A program made the position numbers and the translations under genes. Source: CAHJXF01 sp038225855 (GTDB lineage: Bacteria > Pseudomonadota > Gammaproteobacteria > Burkholderiales > Burkholderiaceae_D). From it: a stretch of DNA of 64,000 nt. The stretch is taken from the NCBI GenBank assembly GCA_038225855.1, contig JBBRQU010000001.1, positions 124,001 to 188,000 on the forward strand, in the 5' to 3' direction. The notes beneath the pieces were generated by a model. It was given only the letters and a program-made list of their open reading frames with translations, ran no database searches and was not told the DNA's origin. This document shows, in pieces, positions 1 to 8,287 of this stretch (position 1 is its first letter; the number at the start of each line of letters is the position of its first letter).

Positions 1-1941
1 ATACATCTCGGTCGTCACGCGCGCCACGTCGTGCTGCTTGTACATGTCGTGGATCTGCCCGCACAGGTCGCGCAGGCCGACACGCTCGTAGACCGGATAG
101 GCCTGCACGAACTCGGGCAGGATGCGCCACAGCGGCTGGTTCTTGTCGTAGTCGTCCTTGAACTGCTGAAGCGCCGTGAGCAGCGTGTTCCATCGGCCCT
201 TGGTGATGCCGATCGTGAACATGATGAAGAACGAATAGAGCCCGGTCTTCTCGACGATCACGCCATGCTCGGCGAGATAGCGCGTCACGATCGACGCCGG
301 GATGCCGGTCTTGGCGAACTTGCCCGACACATCCAGCCCCGGCGTGACGACCGTGGACTTGATCGGGTCGAGCATGTTGAAGCCGCCCGCGAGATTGCCG
401 AAGCCGTGCCATTTGTCGTTGGACTTGAGCACCCAGTCGGCCTGCGCGCCGATGCCGTCCTCGACGAGCTTCTCCGGACCCCACACCTTGAACCACCAGT
501 CGGCGCCGAACTCGGCGTCGATCTTCCTCATCGCACGGCGGAAGTCGAGCGCTTCGAGAATGCTTTCCTCGACCAGCGCGGTCCCTCCCGGCGGCTCCAT
601 CATCGCGGCCGCGATATCGCATGACGCGATGATCGCGTACTGCGGACTGGTGGAGGTGTGCATCAGGAAAGCTTCGTTGAAGATGGTCGGGTCGAGCTTC
701 ACGGTCTCGGACTCGCGCACCAGAATCTGCGAGGCCTGCGACAGGCCGGCCAGCATCTTGTGGGTCGACTGCGTCGCATAGATCATCGACGTTTTCGGCC
801 TCGGCCTGTCGTGGCCGATCGCATGCATGTTGCTGTAGAAATCGTGGAACGACGCGTGCGGACACCACGCTTCGTCGAAATGCAGGTTGTCGATCTTGCC
901 GTCGAGCATCGTCTTCAAGGTCTCGACGTTGTAGAGCACGCCGTCGTAGGTCGATTGCGTGAGCGTCAGGATGCGCGGCTTCTTGTTGGCGGCGTTGCGC
1001 GCGAAGGGATTGGCTTCGATCTTTCGCGCGATGCTCTCGGGCGTGAACTCGTCCTTCGGAATCGGGCCGATGATGCCCAGATGATTGCGCCTGGGCGTGA
1101 GGAACACGGGTATCGCGCCCGTCATCGTGATCGCGTGCAGGATCGACTTGTGGCAGTTGCGATCGACCACCACGATGTCGTCGGGCGCGACGCTCGCGTG
1201 CCACACGATCTTGTTCGAAGTCGAGGTGCCGTTGGTGACGAAGTAGCAATGGTCCGCATGAAAGATGCGCGCGGCGTTGCGCTCCGAGGCCGCGACCGGG
1301 CCGGTGTGATCGAGCAGTTGCCCCAACTCTTCGACCGCGTTGCACACGTCCGCACGTAGCATGTTCTCGCCGAAGAACTGATGGAACATCTGCCCCACCG
1401 GGCTCTTCAGGAACGCCACGCCGCCCGAATGTCCCGGGCAATGCCACGAGTACGAACCGTCCTGCGCGTAATGCACGAGCGCGCGAAAGAACGGCGGCGC
1501 GAGGCCGTCGAGATAAGCCTTGGCTTCGCGGATGATGTGACGCGCCACGAACTCCGGCGTGTCCTCGAACATGTGAATGAAGCCGTGCAGTTCGCGCAGG
1601 ATGTCGTTGGGAATGTGGCGCGAGGTGCGCGTCTCGCCGTAGATGTAGATCGGTATATCGGCGTTCTTCTTTCGGATCTCTTCGATGAAGGCGCGCAGGT
1701 TGAGGATCGCGGGGTCGAGCTCGGGACCCGGCGTGAACTCCTCGTCGTCGATCGACAGGATGAAGGCCGATGCGCGCGACTGCTGTTGCGCGAATTGCGA
1801 GAGGTCGCCGTAGCTGGTCGCGCCGAGCACTTCCATGCCTTCGGTTTCGATCGCCGCAGCGAGCGCGCGGATGCCCAGACCCGAGGTGTTCTCGGAACGA
1901 AAGTCCTCGTCGATGATGACGATCGGGAAACGGAATTTCAT
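1..1941 (-). CDS. Orn/Lys/Arg decarboxylase (PLP-dependent, fold type I), 3' end cut by window edge
   Basis: The frame stays open from the ATG at 1941 to the window edge, giving 647 residues of a family that is usually about 750 long. The first ~130 residues look like the response-regulator-like wing domain of inducible basic amino acid decarboxylases. The PLP-binding core follows, with the motif STHKML; the Schiff-base lysine is about residue 395. A cytoplasmic enzyme of this family decarboxylates arginine, lysine or ornithine to the polyamine or diamine, consuming a proton. Substrate cannot be told from sequence alone; AdiA-, LdcC- and SpeC-like enzymes share these motifs. It is divergent from the gene at 2186. 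The family call is sure, the substrate is not. Confidence 0.9.
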   Translation of the reverse strand, partial: MKFRFPIVIIDEDFRSENTSGLGIRALAAAIETEGMEVLGATSYGDLSQFAQQQSRASAFILSIDDEEFTPGPELDPAILNLRAFIEEIRKKNADIPIYIYGETRTSRHIPNDILRELHGFIHMFEDTPEFVARHIIREAKAYLDGLAPPFFRALVHYAQDGSYSWHCPGHSGGVAFLKSPVGQMFHQFFGENMLRADVCNAVEELGQLLDHTGPVAASERNAARIFHADHCYFVTNGTSTSNKIVWHASVAPDDIVVVDRNCHKSILHAITMTGAIPVFLTPRRNHLGIIGPIPKDEFTPESIARKIEANPFARNAANKKPRILTLTQSTYDGVLYNVETLKTMLDGKIDNLHFDEAWCPHASFHDFYSNMHAIGHDRPRPKTSMIYATQSTHKMLAGLSQASQILVRESETVKLDPTIFNEAFLMHTSTSPQYAIIASCDIAAAMMEPPGGTALVEESILEALDFRRAMRKIDAEFGADWWFKVWGPEKLVEDGIGAQADWVLKSNDKWHGFGNLAGGFNMLDPIKSTVVTPGLDVSGKFAKTGIPASIVTRYLAEHGVIVEKTGLYSFFIMFTIGITKGRWNTLLTALQQFKDDYDKNQPLWRILPEFVQAYPVYERVGLRDLCGQIHDMYKQHDVARVTTEMY

Positions 1942-2185
1942 GGGACGCGTCCTCGTTCGGAATCGGTTCGAGCACTACGGCCGCTCGGTCGCGTTGCCAC
2001 GGCGCGCGGATTCTAACTGGTATCGCCGGGCTGTCATCGGATGCGCCGGCCGCGCATCGCGACCAGCGAGCGCGACGGCCTTCATTCAGGCGCGGGCGCC
2101 CTCGTTTGCGCAGCGGCGGACTGCCGCCATACCATGGCGCTTTCCGATGGGCGTCAGCTCCGTTCGTATCGCAACCGGGAAGACC

Positions 2186-3901
2186 ATGGATATCGTCCGC
2201 AACACAATGGCTGGCGGCTCGGCATCGCCGGACGCTGCTATCGAAACCGAGCTCGCGTCGCTCGTCGATGTGTATGGGCTTGCGATTCTGCAGGTTCCCG
2301 AGCAGATCAAACTGCGGCTCGCGCAGGCCCAGCCCGATGCGCAGCGGCAGATCGACGCGGTACTGAGTGCGCTCGAGGCAGACGTCCCGCAGAGACTGCG
2401 CAAGGCTCACGACGACGAGAGGCTCGACGGACTGTTGGAGCAACTGGTCAAGCGCGTCGAGGACCACGGGTCGCTCGACGCGGCAACGGCATCGTGGGCC
2501 GTGCGCGCGTGGGCCCATGCGCTCGCGCTGCCGACGGCGAGTCTCGAGAAGACGACGAGCCCGCAGGATTCGTCGGTGGCGCGCGAATTCGCGGCCGTCG
2601 TCACTCCGTTGTCCAACAAGCGGACCGCCGCTGTTGGCAAGGAGCCACCCGTGCGTGCCACCGACGCGCAAGCCCCCGCCGTCGTCGAACCCGCGATCGT
2701 CGAACCCGCGATCGTCGAGCCCGCGATCGTCGAATCCGCGTTCGTCGAATCCGCGTTCGTCGAATCCGCGTTCGTCGAATCCGCGTTCGTTGAACCCGTC
2801 GTCGGCGACCCCGAGGTTGTCGTGCCCACGGTCGCCGTGCCCGCCGTCATCGAACCTGCGATCGTCGTGCCGGCCGTCGCGTCGGCGTCGAGCGCCGATG
2901 CAGTCGCTGTGGAGGATGCGCCCGGCATGGATCGGGCTGCCGGTGCGGTCGAAACACAAACCCCGCTGCCGCCGGAGCCGCCTCGCGCATCTCGGGCACC
3001 AACCGGGCGACGGACTCTCGCCATCGGTGCAGTGCTGGCGGTGATCGTCCTGGCGATCTTCCTGGGCGTCGGCGGGGCGCGCTGGCTCTCGAGCGGAACG
3101 ACCTCTGTTCAGCCGCAAGCTCAGTCGCACAGTCAGCCGCCGATGCAGTCGCGCATGCAGCCCCCCGTGCAACCACCTGCGCAGCGCGATTCATCGATTG
3201 CGGACGCGACCCCGCGTACGACGCAAGCGACGCCGTCACCGAGACCGGCCGCGCCATCGCCGACGGCTGTTGCGGACGCTGAACCGCGAGCGCCTGCGTC
3301 GGCCGCGTCATCGGCCGCGCCATCGGCCGCATCCTCGGGCGCACAACGTCCCACGATCACGCGCGTCGATGTCCCGCGCGTGGTCGTGGGAACTCCGTTC
3401 ACCGTGGCGATTCGCGTCAGCACGGGCGCCAACGACATCGCAGCCATCGAAAGCAAGGTCGTCGACGGCAGCGCGATCGTGCCCCGGGCGGCCTCGGTGA
3501 CCGCGAGGAGCGCACTGCGCAGATCGAAGAATGGCGCGTTGCTGGTTCCGTTCAAGGCGATCGCGGCGCCCTCGTACGCAACCATCGAATTCACGGCCGT
3601 CGATCGCAACGGATTGCGCAGCGAACCGAAGCGCGCGGCGCTCAACGTCGCCGCGGCCCCTGCCCTTGCCACGAGTAGCTATTGCACTCGCTCCACGTGC
3701 GGCACGGTGGTCGCGATCCGCGAACTCGATGCCGGGTCCATCGGACGGCCTGCGGATCGCGGGGCGCGAATGTACGAGGTCATCATCCGCATGGACGACC
3801 GCACCATCCACAAGGCCACGGTGCCCGATCACTGGTCGACGGGTACGTGGGTGCAGATGGTCGGCGGCCGCTTCGTGTCGATGACATCGGGTCCACGGTA
3901 G
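2186..3901 (+). CDS. Membrane-anchored protein of unknown function with repeat linker, Ig-like domain and CxxxxC-RMDD C-terminal module (paralogue of the gene at 5446)
   Basis: Not recognised as a named family. The frame is open from 1835, but I prefer the ATG at 2186, which has GGGAAG just upstream; 2147 is an alternative. Order of parts in the 571 residues: a helical N-terminal domain ending in a WAVRAWAHAL motif (residues ~20-125); a low-complexity linker of 5-residue repeats (VEPAI/VESAF); one transmembrane helix at ~277-300; a Pro/Ala/Gln-rich spacer; a probable Ig-like beta domain (~390-490); and a C-terminal module with CTRSTCGTVVAIRE then YEVIIRMDDRTIH. The last module resembles the tail of betaproteobacterial glycine-zipper (SlyB-like) envelope proteins. 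The topology suggests a cytoplasmic N-domain and a periplasmic C-domain. A second copy of this architecture lies at 5446-6696, on the other side of an MFS transporter. Confidence 0.8.
   Translation: MDIVRNTMAGGSASPDAAIETELASLVDVYGLAILQVPEQIKLRLAQAQPDAQRQIDAVLSALEADVPQRLRKAHDDERLDGLLEQLVKRVEDHGSLDAATASWAVRAWAHALALPTASLEKTTSPQDSSVAREFAAVVTPLSNKRTAAVGKEPPVRATDAQAPAVVEPAIVEPAIVEPAIVESAFVESAFVESAFVESAFVEPVVGDPEVVVPTVAVPAVIEPAIVVPAVASASSADAVAVEDAPGMDRAAGAVETQTPLPPEPPRASRAPTGRRTLAIGAVLAVIVLAIFLGVGGARWLSSGTTSVQPQAQSHSQPPMQSRMQPPVQPPAQRDSSIADATPRTTQATPSPRPAAPSPTAVADAEPRAPASAASSAAPSAASSGAQRPTITRVDVPRVVVGTPFTVAIRVSTGANDIAAIESKVVDGSAIVPRAASVTARSALRRSKNGALLVPFKAIAAPSYATIEFTAVDRNGLRSEPKRAALNVAAAPALATSSYCTRSTCGTVVAIRELDAGSIGRPADRGARMYEVIIRMDDRTIHKATVPDHWSTGTWVQMVGGRFVSMTSGPR
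2686..2805 (+). repeat. 15-bp tandem repeat inside the CDS at 2186
   Basis: About seven consecutive 15-bp units of the form gtcgaa(c/t)ccgcg(a/t)tc encode VEPAI x3 then VESAF x4. Both versions keep the frame, so unit number can change by slippage without breaking the protein. The block is the cytoplasmic linker before the membrane helix. Confidence 0.9.
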
Positions 3902-4020
3902 CGCGCGCGAATCCCGTTTTCAGGAACAATGCGTCGCACGCCGACGCCACGTGCGAAAAAATGCGCGCACGATCGCCGTTGTCGCCGCGCGGGCCGCGGC
4001 ATCCGTTTCCTGGAGAAGAC

Positions 4021-5370
4021 ATGGCCAGCTCCGTAGCAACTCCTGTCATCGAGGCAGGGCACGCCCCGCCGATCGACGAACGTGCTGACAGTCGCCGCCG
4101 CATATGGGCTATCGTCGGCGGCTCTTCGGGCAACCTGGTCGAGTGGTACGACTTCTACGTCTATTCGTTCACGGCGCTCTACTTTGCGTCGTCGTTCTTT
4201 CCGTCGGGCGATCGCACTTCGCAGTTGCTCAACACCGCAGGCATCTTCGGCGCCGGTTTCTTGATGCGACCGCTGGGTGGCTGGATTTTCGGCAAGCTCG
4301 CCGACAAGCGCGGGCGACGTCTCTCGATGATGATCGCGATGCTGATCATGTGCGGCGGCTCGTTGATGGTCGCGGTTCTACCGACCTACGCGACCATAGG
4401 ACCCGCGGCCCCCTTGCTGCTGCTGGTCGCACGGTTGATTCAGGGCGTCTCGGTCGGCGGCGAGTACGGCATCAGCGCAACCTACATGAGCGAAGTCGCG
4501 CGCGCCCGCAACCGCGGCTTTCTCGCGTCGTTCCAGTACGTGACCTTGATCGGCGGCCAGTTGCTCGCGGTACTCGTGCTGTTCGTGCTGCAGCAGTTCC
4601 TGTCGCAGGACGACATGCGCGCATGGGGATGGCGCGTGCCGTTCTTCATCGGCGCGGCGGCCGCGATCGTTGCGCTCTTCCTGCGTCGAGCATTGCACGA
4701 GACCACGACTGCCGAACAACGCTCGGCGAGCGAGGCGGGTACGTTCGCGGGCCTTGCGAAACACAAACGCGCGGTCATCACGGTGCTCGGCTTCACTGCG
4801 GGTGGGTCATTGATTTTTTATACCTTCACGACCTACATGCAGAAATACTTGGTCAACACGGCAGGCATGACCGCGAAGACCGCAACCACCACGATGACCG
4901 CAGTGCTGTTCGTCTACATGATCCTGCAGCCGATGTTCGGCGCTCTGTCGGACCGCATCGGCCGACGCAATTCGATGATCGCGTTCGGATTGCTGTCAAC
5001 CCTCGTGGTCGTGCCGCTGATGAACGCCCTGTCGCATGTGGGTAGTCCGTTCACTGCATTCCTGTTGATCATCAGCGGGCTCGCGATCGTGAGCTTCTAC
5101 ACGTCGATCAGCGGACTCGTGAAAGCCGAGCTGTTTCCGACCGAAGTGCGCGCGCTCGGCGTCGGCTTCACGTACGGCATCGCGAATGCGATCTTTGGCG
5201 GCAGCGCGGAATACGTGGCGCTGTGGTTCAAGCAGGCAGGCCGCGAGGAATGGTTCTACTGGTACGTTGCGGGCATGTGCGCGATCGCATTCATTACCGC
5301 ACTGGCGATGCAGGATTCACGAAAGACCGGACATCTGCGGCATGATCTTCCGATTCACCCGCGCAGTTGA
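4021..5370 (+). CDS. MFS transporter, metabolite:H+ symporter (MHS) family, KgtP-like
   Basis: A 449-residue inner-membrane transporter with a well-placed SD (GGAGAAG) 3 bases before the ATG. The first helix carries the MHS signature NLVEWYDFYVYS. The loop 2-3 motif is GKLADKRGRR and the helix 4 region has GGEYG, all typical of alpha-ketoglutarate, proline/betaine or citrate proton symporters. About 12 hydrophobic segments are visible. The likely substrate is a di- or tricarboxylate or a small zwitterion; KgtP (alpha-ketoglutarate) is the closest named relative I recognise. It sits between two paralogous membrane-anchored proteins of unknown function, which may be functionally tied to it. Confidence 0.9.
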   Translation: MASSVATPVIEAGHAPPIDERADSRRRIWAIVGGSSGNLVEWYDFYVYSFTALYFASSFFPSGDRTSQLLNTAGIFGAGFLMRPLGGWIFGKLADKRGRRLSMMIAMLIMCGGSLMVAVLPTYATIGPAAPLLLLVARLIQGVSVGGEYGISATYMSEVARARNRGFLASFQYVTLIGGQLLAVLVLFVLQQFLSQDDMRAWGWRVPFFIGAAAAIVALFLRRALHETTTAEQRSASEAGTFAGLAKHKRAVITVLGFTAGGSLIFYTFTTYMQKYLVNTAGMTAKTATTTMTAVLFVYMILQPMFGALSDRIGRRNSMIAFGLLSTLVVVPLMNALSHVGSPFTAFLLIISGLAIVSFYTSISGLVKAELFPTEVRALGVGFTYGIANAIFGGSAEYVALWFKQAGREEWFYWYVAGMCAIAFITALAMQDSRKTGHLRHDLPIHPRS

Positions 5371-5445
5371 TCGCTGCAAGAGAGCTTGTCACTGCGAGTG
5401 TCTTCAAGGAAAAAATGAACGGTGCCCATGTGCCTGAGTTGATCG

Positions 5446-6696
5446 ATGCCGCAACTTGACAGCCCGCCGACACAAGGGCCGCGCGTCAACAGCAGCGACG
5501 TCGAAGCGGCACTGCGCTCGGCGATCGACTCCCGCGGACCAAGCGTTCTCTTCGAATCCGAACGACTGCGCGGCGATCTCGAAGCCGCGTGTCCCGCTGC
5601 GAAGGTCGAGATCGCACTGGCTATGCTCGCGCTCGCCGCGCAAGTGCCCCAGGAACTTCTCGCAGTGCATTCACACGAGGATCTATCGGGTGTCCTGCCG
5701 CGTCTCGCACAACTCCTCGTCGACCGCCACGCGCTCAAGCCCGACCGAGCGCGATGGGCGGTTTTGACCTGGGCACGCGCACTTGGTCTGTCGATCCCCG
5801 CATCGTTCGCCGCATTGTGCGTGCAGACAGGCGTCGCAGCGAAACAGAAGGTCGGCGCCCGGCACTGGATCGCCCTCGCGTTCGTCCTTGCGGCGATCCT
5901 GATCGGCGTCCTCGCGCTCAGGCCTCGCATGGCCCCATCGGCCGCGCCAATCGCGTCGGCACCGGGGGCTCTCACGCCAAGCTCGGCCGTGCTTGCTTCC
6001 GAGATCACGGAGGTCGACAGCAGCGAACTGCTCGCGGGAGACGGCAAGAGTCGCGATGTGTTCGTGTCCTTCAAGGCGAACGGCGTTGCGCTGCGAGGCA
6101 TCGAGCGGCGCTTCGTGCGCGGTGACGTCGCATGGGATCCTCGACCCTCGATCATCGAACTGTCGCGCGAAGCCATCGAACAGCATCGGGCACTCGTCGG
6201 AACGATCGCGCTTCGAACCACACGTCATGCGACCGCGACCTTCCAATACGTGCTGGTCGCGGCCGACGGCACGCGCAGTGCGCCATTCGAGAAGACCTTC
6301 ACGATCGCGCCGGGACTCGCACAGCCGTCGACCATGACGGCGGCCGCCACGCTTGCCTCGCGCAGCGCCGTCGGTACGACCAAGCCCGAGCACGTCGTAC
6401 GAATGTCATCACCACGTGCGCGGGTTGCGTCCATGGCACCCGTCGCGGCCTGCACACGGGCGACCTGCGGCAGCGTCGTCGCGGTGCGCGAAATCCCATC
6501 GGCAGACGTTCCCCGAGCCGAGGCGGCATCGGCCAAGCCGCGAGGGAGATCGACGGATCGGAAAGCGAGAAGCTACCAGACCATCATCCGCATGGACGAC
6601 CGCGCGATCCATACGATCACGCAGGCGGCTCGATGGCGAGTCGGCTCGCGCGTCCGCATGGCGGGCGGCAAGTTCGTCGCGATCAGGTCCGGATGA
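5446..6696 (+). CDS. Membrane-anchored protein of unknown function, shorter paralogue of the gene at 2186
   Basis: The 416 residues start at the first ATG after an in-frame stop. The architecture repeats that of the gene at 2186. It has a helical N-domain with RARWAVLTWARALGL (~residues 85-120), one membrane helix at ~140-160, a probable Ig-like domain in the middle, and a C-terminal module with ACTRATCGSVVAVRE followed by IIRMDDRAIHTI. The long repeat linker of the first copy is absent. The paired cysteines and the MDD motif are the best conserved parts between the two. No catalytic motif was seen. It reads in the same direction as the MFS gene, 75 bases downstream, so co-transcription is plausible. 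Confidence 0.8.
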   Translation: MPQLDSPPTQGPRVNSSDVEAALRSAIDSRGPSVLFESERLRGDLEAACPAAKVEIALAMLALAAQVPQELLAVHSHEDLSGVLPRLAQLLVDRHALKPDRARWAVLTWARALGLSIPASFAALCVQTGVAAKQKVGARHWIALAFVLAAILIGVLALRPRMAPSAAPIASAPGALTPSSAVLASEITEVDSSELLAGDGKSRDVFVSFKANGVALRGIERRFVRGDVAWDPRPSIIELSREAIEQHRALVGTIALRTTRHATATFQYVLVAADGTRSAPFEKTFTIAPGLAQPSTMTAAATLASRSAVGTTKPEHVVRMSSPRARVASMAPVAACTRATCGSVVAVREIPSADVPRAEAASAKPRGRSTDRKARSYQTIIRMDDRAIHTITQAARWRVGSRVRMAGGKFVAIRSG

Positions 6697-6816
6697 GGTC
6701 GCGAACGCGCGAACTCGGTCAGATGGACAACACGGACACGTGCTTCCAACTGCTTGCGGAACCGAGACCGACTTGCGCGTTTCTTGGGCGCTCCGAGATC
6801 GTCGCCAAGCTGCCGG

Positions 6817-6839
6817 CTTCCCGCGTTCGCGGGAACGAC
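6817..6839. repeat. Type A palindromic repeat, single arm
   Basis: One hairpin arm (TTCCCGCGTTCGCGGGAA) followed by CGAC, lying between the convergent ends of the 5446 gene and dcd. Full two-arm copies occur at 8043, 11563, 15848 and 20731. Confidence 0.85.
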
Positions 6840-6843
6840 AGGG

Positions 6844-7425
6844 CTAGGTCTTGGGCAACGTCACGCCCTGTTGTCCCTGATACTTGCCGCCCTTATCCTT
6901 GTAACTCGTCTCGCATACCTCATCGCTCTCGAAGAACACCACTTGCGCAACGCCTTCATTCGCGTAGATCTTCGCGGGCAGCGGCGTGGTGTTGGAGAAT
7001 TCCAGCGTCACGTAGCCCTCCCACTCAGGTTCCAGAGGCGTGACGTTGACGATGATGCCGCAGCGCGCGTAGGTGCTCTTGCCCAGACAGATGGTCAGCA
7101 CGTTGCGCGGAATGCGGAAGTACTCGACGGTGCGTGCGAGCGCGAACGAGTTGGGCGGGATGATGCACACGTCGCCCTTGAAGTCGACGAAGCTCTTCTC
7201 GTCGAATGCCTTGGGATCGACGATGGTGCTGTTGATGTTCGTGAAGATCTTGAAGTCGTCGGCGCAGCGGATGTCGTAGCCGTAGCTCGATGTGCCGAAG
7301 CTGATGATCTTGTGCATCTGCCCCTTCGCATCGGCCGCGACCCGGACCTGCTGCGCCACGAACGGCTCGATCATGCCGGTCGCTTCGGCCATGCGGCGAA
7401 TCCACTTGTCGGACTTGATGCTCAT
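6844..7425 (-). CDS. dcd: dCTP deaminase
   Basis: The cytosolic enzyme converts dCTP to dUTP and ammonia, supplying dUMP for thymidylate synthesis. The 193 residues match the usual length. Visible signatures are SSYGYDIR (residues 46-53), GKSTYARCG (115-123) and the substrate/catalytic segment PLEPEWEGYVTLEFSN (130-145), which holds the catalytic glutamate. I chose the start MSIKSDKW at 7425, as in Burkholderia Dcd proteins; an ATG four codons upstream (7437) is possible. It reads in the same direction as mobB, which lies upstream. Confidence 0.96.
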   Translation of the reverse strand: MSIKSDKWIRRMAEATGMIEPFVAQQVRVAADAKGQMHKIISFGTSSYGYDIRCADDFKIFTNINSTIVDPKAFDEKSFVDFKGDVCIIPPNSFALARTVEYFRIPRNVLTICLGKSTYARCGIIVNVTPLEPEWEGYVTLEFSNTTPLPAKIYANEGVAQVVFFESDEVCETSYKDKGGKYQGQQGVTLPKT

Positions 7426-7458
7426 CTCGGACTCCACCCGCGTCGAAAGCGCGCGATT

Positions 7459-7980
7459 CTACGCGACCGAAGGCGCGGTGATCGTCGGGCTTCCATCGAC
7501 CGCGCGCGCGATCGCGTCGGCGATGCGCTCGATTTCGTCGAGCCGATACTGCGGGAGTGCACTTGCCATCGGCACATCGCTTGCGATTGCAACGATGTGC
7601 GGATCGTCCGGCGACAGGAGCGGTTTGCCGATCGCCGCACGATGCACTTCGAGTTTGGGAATCGCTTCGCGCTTGAAGCCTTCGACCAGCACCAGGTCGC
7701 AGTCACCCAGATGCGTGAGCAGTTCGTCAAGGCCGGGCTCGGGCGCGCCGTGGTGCTCGCGCATCAGCGCCCAACGACTGGGCGAACTGATCAGCACTTC
7801 ATGCGAGCCCGCCTCACGAAAGCGAAAGCTGTCCTTGCCGGGCTTGTCGACGTCGAAGCGCACGTGCGCATGCTTGACGACCGAGACACGCCATCCGCGC
7901 GCGGCGAGCAGCGGCAAGAGTCTTTCGATCAGAGTGGTCTTGCCCGACCCCGACCAGCCGGCGATGCCGAAGACCTTCAT
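7459..7980 (-). CDS. mobB: Molybdopterin-guanine dinucleotide biosynthesis adaptor protein MobB
   Basis: A GTP-binding protein of 173 residues that aids MobA in making the guanine dinucleotide form of the molybdenum cofactor. The P-loop GWSGSGKTT is at residues 8-16, and VSVVKHAHVRFDVDKPGKDS is the typical MobB segment after it. The family signature VLVEGFKREAIPKLEVHR lies near residue 105. The start is the ATG at 7980, which has no clear SD. Other cofactor genes (moaE, moaD, moeA) are 30 kb away in the same window; mobA is not present. Confidence 0.93.
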   Translation of the reverse strand: MKVFGIAGWSGSGKTTLIERLLPLLAARGWRVSVVKHAHVRFDVDKPGKDSFRFREAGSHEVLISSPSRWALMREHHGAPEPGLDELLTHLGDCDLVLVEGFKREAIPKLEVHRAAIGKPLLSPDDPHIVAIASDVPMASALPQYRLDEIERIADAIARAVDGSPTITAPSVA

Positions 7981-8042
7981 GGGAGTAAATGGGTTGACCT
8001 GGACATCGATACCTCTTGGCTGAAACGTCTGTCTCTGCAACC

Positions 8043-8112
8043 GTCGTTCCCGCGAAAGCGGGAATCCAGTGTCGTATTGAAGTCGCTGGGTCGCCGCGTT
8101 CGCGGGGACGAC
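8043..8112. repeat. Type A palindromic repeat, two arms
   Basis: Two hairpin arms in opposite orientation: GTCGTTCCCGCGAAAGCGGG on the left and CCGCGTTCGCGGGGACGAC on the right, joined by about 25 bases. It lies in the divergent gap between mobB and metG, so it is not simply a terminator here. Confidence 0.9.
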
Positions 8113-8287
8113 ATGCGCGGGCGCCATGGTAGCCGCTCTCGGCCTCGCATTTCCTCGCGGCGAGGCACTGCACATACCGACCCTGGGCCGTCGCCAGAGA
8201 AACTTGCCGTCGTGCGGCTTGTTTCTTGCTATGCCACTGTAAACTTCGCGCGATCCCGAGACACATCGGGCGATGGACCCGCCCACC

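Noticed and set aside
2407..3024. Minus-strand frame rich in STNAD/STIAG repeats
   Set aside because: Mirror of the 15-bp repeat in the real gene at 2186; no independent evidence of translation.
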